A program made the position numbers and the translations under genes. From contig USCM01000082.1 in the NCBI GenBank assembly GCA_900553155.1, forward strand, positions 1-7,733: 7,733 nucleotides of DNA, read 5' to 3'. Shown piece by piece: positions 6,137 through 7,733 of the stretch. Numbering within the stretch: position 1 is the stretch's first letter; every line of letters starts with the position of its first letter. This DNA is from an uncultured Prevotella sp. (GTDB taxonomy: Bacteria; Bacteroidota; Bacteroidia; Bacteroidales; Bacteroidaceae). The notes under the pieces are model-generated. The model saw nothing but the letters and a program-made list of their open reading frames with translations, ran no database searches and was not told the origin of the DNA.

Positions 6137-7733
6137 ATGAAAAAGGACAATATAAAAACACTGGCAGCCATTGCGGTTATGGCGTTGTCTGCCACACAGG
6201 TTGTGGCACAGACAGAGGCTCCGTCGGCACAACAGCACCGCGGACTGGCGCCTCTGCGCCTTGCCGACGACAGCAAGAGCGACAATATAAAGACCGTGCG
6301 TACGCTCAAGGTACGCACAGCACGAGCTTCAGAGGCTCCGTCGCTGTTCTATGGACGCACGTTCTACGGATCGCTTATCAACAGCACCGACTGGGCTACA
6401 GCCTCCATTGTCGCTGTACCTTACGGCATCTACTCGTTTGAGGTGGGCGACAACATCAATCCACAGGCTGTGATGACCGACCCTTGCTACAACTTCATAT
6501 CGGGCGCATACACTGGCGACAAGTTTGTGGGCATATATACGATGGAGGTGATGGGCGGACTTAACGGCGCACGATACATCACCATCGACCCAAACAACAA
6601 GAAAGAACTGAAGAACGTTATGTACGACACATCGAAGGGCGGCTACTCGCTGCTGCCGTCGGTGATGGCTTACAACAATATCGACAACACCATCTACTCG
6701 TTGCAGTACAACGACGCTCTGAGCGGACTGAACTGGTGCCGATACAATATGGACTACGACTGGATGGACAAGATTGCCGCTTTCCGCGGCAAGTACAACG
6801 TGCTGACATTGGGCAACACCCCTGACGGCGAGATGTACTTCATCAACAGCTACGGCGACCTCTACCACATCAACCGCAAGACCAGCCGTCCGGCACTTAT
6901 CGCCTGGACAGGCATCACACCGATGGGCTACTCGCAGTCGATGATGTACGACAACCGTACGGGCCTCTTCCTCTGGGCTGCCATATCATCAGATGGCTGC
7001 TGCCTGTACAGCGTCAACCCACAGACTGCCGAGACCGAGCTTGTGGCTAAATTCCAAAAGCAGGAGCAGTTTACGTCTATCTACTCGCTTGAGGAGAGCG
7101 CCAAGGACGACGCTCCAGCCAAAGCCAAGGATCTGCAGGTAGCATTTGCCAAGAATGGCGGCTTGGATGCCACCATCTCCTTCAGCGTACCAACAACCAC
7201 CTACGCTGGCGCAGCACTCGGAACAAGCACCCTTAATGTATGGCTCGACGGCTCGAACCTCAAGAGTGTAGAGGCAAAGGCTGGCGAGAAGGTTAGCATA
7301 CCCGTAAAACTGAGTGAGGGCAACCACTATGTGGCTGTAAATATGAAGAACGACGAGGGATGGTCGCCACTTGCTTCAATCAAGCAGTATGCCGGATACG
7401 ACACACCCGTGGCTCCGTCGGACGTAACATTCGGCAATGCCGACGGCAAGAACAATGTGGCATGGACAGCTCCAACTGAGGGTCTAAACAAGGGCTATAT
7501 CGACCAAGCCAACCTTAAATATACTGTTGTGCGCATGCCCGACAGCGTTACGGTGGCAAGCGATATCAGCTCTACATCATTCAGCGAGACCACTCCTGCT
7601 GCCATGCACAGCTACTCGTATCGTGTGTTTGCCAAAAACAACGGCAAGCGCAGCGCCTACGGCGAGTCGGCTAAGATTACCTGTGGCGACGCCTTCACCA
7701 CTCCATACAAGCAGGGCTTTGGCAGTCAGCAGG
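6137..7733 (+). CDS. large secreted protein, propeller-like plus Fn3 modules, 3' end outside the window
   Basis: The frame is open from the ATG at 6137 to the window edge, giving 532 residues of an incomplete protein. Residues 1-24 are a signal peptide (cleavage likely after VVA, before QTEA). Residues ~68-318 show short repeating strands with aromatic and Gly/Asp turns (FYGSL, GIYSFEVGD, MYFINSYGDLYHINRKT, LFLWAAISSDG), which suggests a beta-propeller-like fold. Two Fn3/Ig-like modules follow: ~329-421, with a YVAVNMKNDEGWSP strand pattern, and ~424-517, with PSDVTFGNADGKNNVAWTAP and YSYRVFAKNNGKRS. The visible end (TTPYKQGFGS) resembles the opening strand of the jelly-roll/cleaved-adhesin modules that often follow Fn3 units in Bacteroidetes surface proteins. 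A T9SS tail is expected beyond the edge but not seen. It sits 48 bp after the peptidase gene with no terminator or clear promoter between, so it is probably co-transcribed. Function unknown; an adhesin or peptidase partner is possible. Confidence 0.88.
   Translation, partial: MKKDNIKTLAAIAVMALSATQVVAQTEAPSAQQHRGLAPLRLADDSKSDNIKTVRTLKVRTARASEAPSLFYGRTFYGSLINSTDWATASIVAVPYGIYSFEVGDNINPQAVMTDPCYNFISGAYTGDKFVGIYTMEVMGGLNGARYITIDPNNKKELKNVMYDTSKGGYSLLPSVMAYNNIDNTIYSLQYNDALSGLNWCRYNMDYDWMDKIAAFRGKYNVLTLGNTPDGEMYFINSYGDLYHINRKTSRPALIAWTGITPMGYSQSMMYDNRTGLFLWAAISSDGCCLYSVNPQTAETELVAKFQKQEQFTSIYSLEESAKDDAPAKAKDLQVAFAKNGGLDATISFSVPTTTYAGAALGTSTLNVWLDGSNLKSVEAKAGEKVSIPVKLSEGNHYVAVNMKNDEGWSPLASIKQYAGYDTPVAPSDVTFGNADGKNNVAWTAPTEGLNKGYIDQANLKYTVVRMPDSVTVASDISSTSFSETTPAAMHSYSYRVFAKNNGKRSAYGESAKITCGDAFTTPYKQGFGSQQ

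Overview
This window looks like chromosomal DNA from a Bacteroidetes bacterium, most likely Prevotella or Segatella or a close relative. Four things point that way: TAnnTTTG-type -7 promoter elements, no obvious Shine-Dalgarno sequences, secreted proteins ending in type IX secretion (T9SS) sorting tails, and a periplasmic-TPR / transmembrane / AraC-HTH regulator. The genus is inferred from style and family content, not from a marker gene.

Layout: (1) 1-103 is a downstream flank with a possible terminator for the leftmost gene. (2) 104-1372 (minus) encodes a 422-residue secreted protein of three related beta-rich modules plus a T9SS-like tail. (3) 1373-2109 is a 737-bp divergent intergenic region. 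It holds a candidate promoter with a perfect inverted repeat in its spacer, imperfect ~34-bp repeats, four tandem 22-bp repeats, short GCTGGYAGA repeats, a 13-bp palindrome, and an AT-rich leader with a TAACTTTG element. (4) 2110-3618 (plus) encodes a membrane-tethered transcription regulator. (5) 3643-3684 is a strong intrinsic terminator, with a promoter element directly behind it. (6) 3725-6088 (plus) encodes a streptopain/interpain-type C10 cysteine peptidase with propeptide, intact catalytic residues, three Ig-like modules and a T9SS tail. (7) 6137 to the window end (plus) is the first 532 residues of another large secreted protein: a propeller-like region, two Fn3-like modules and the start of a further module. 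It runs off the edge.

Working model (inference): the two plus-strand secreted genes form one transcription unit, since they are 48 bp apart with no terminator between them. The upstream regulator could sense an envelope or extracellular signal through its TPR region and control the peptidase operon, the divergent secreted-protein gene, or both. Known parts (C10 peptidase, T9SS tails, TPR-TM-HTH regulators) are common in this phylum. The less familiar parts are the three-module secreted protein and the structured intergenic region. I found no RNA genes, CRISPR array, insertion sequence or integrase.
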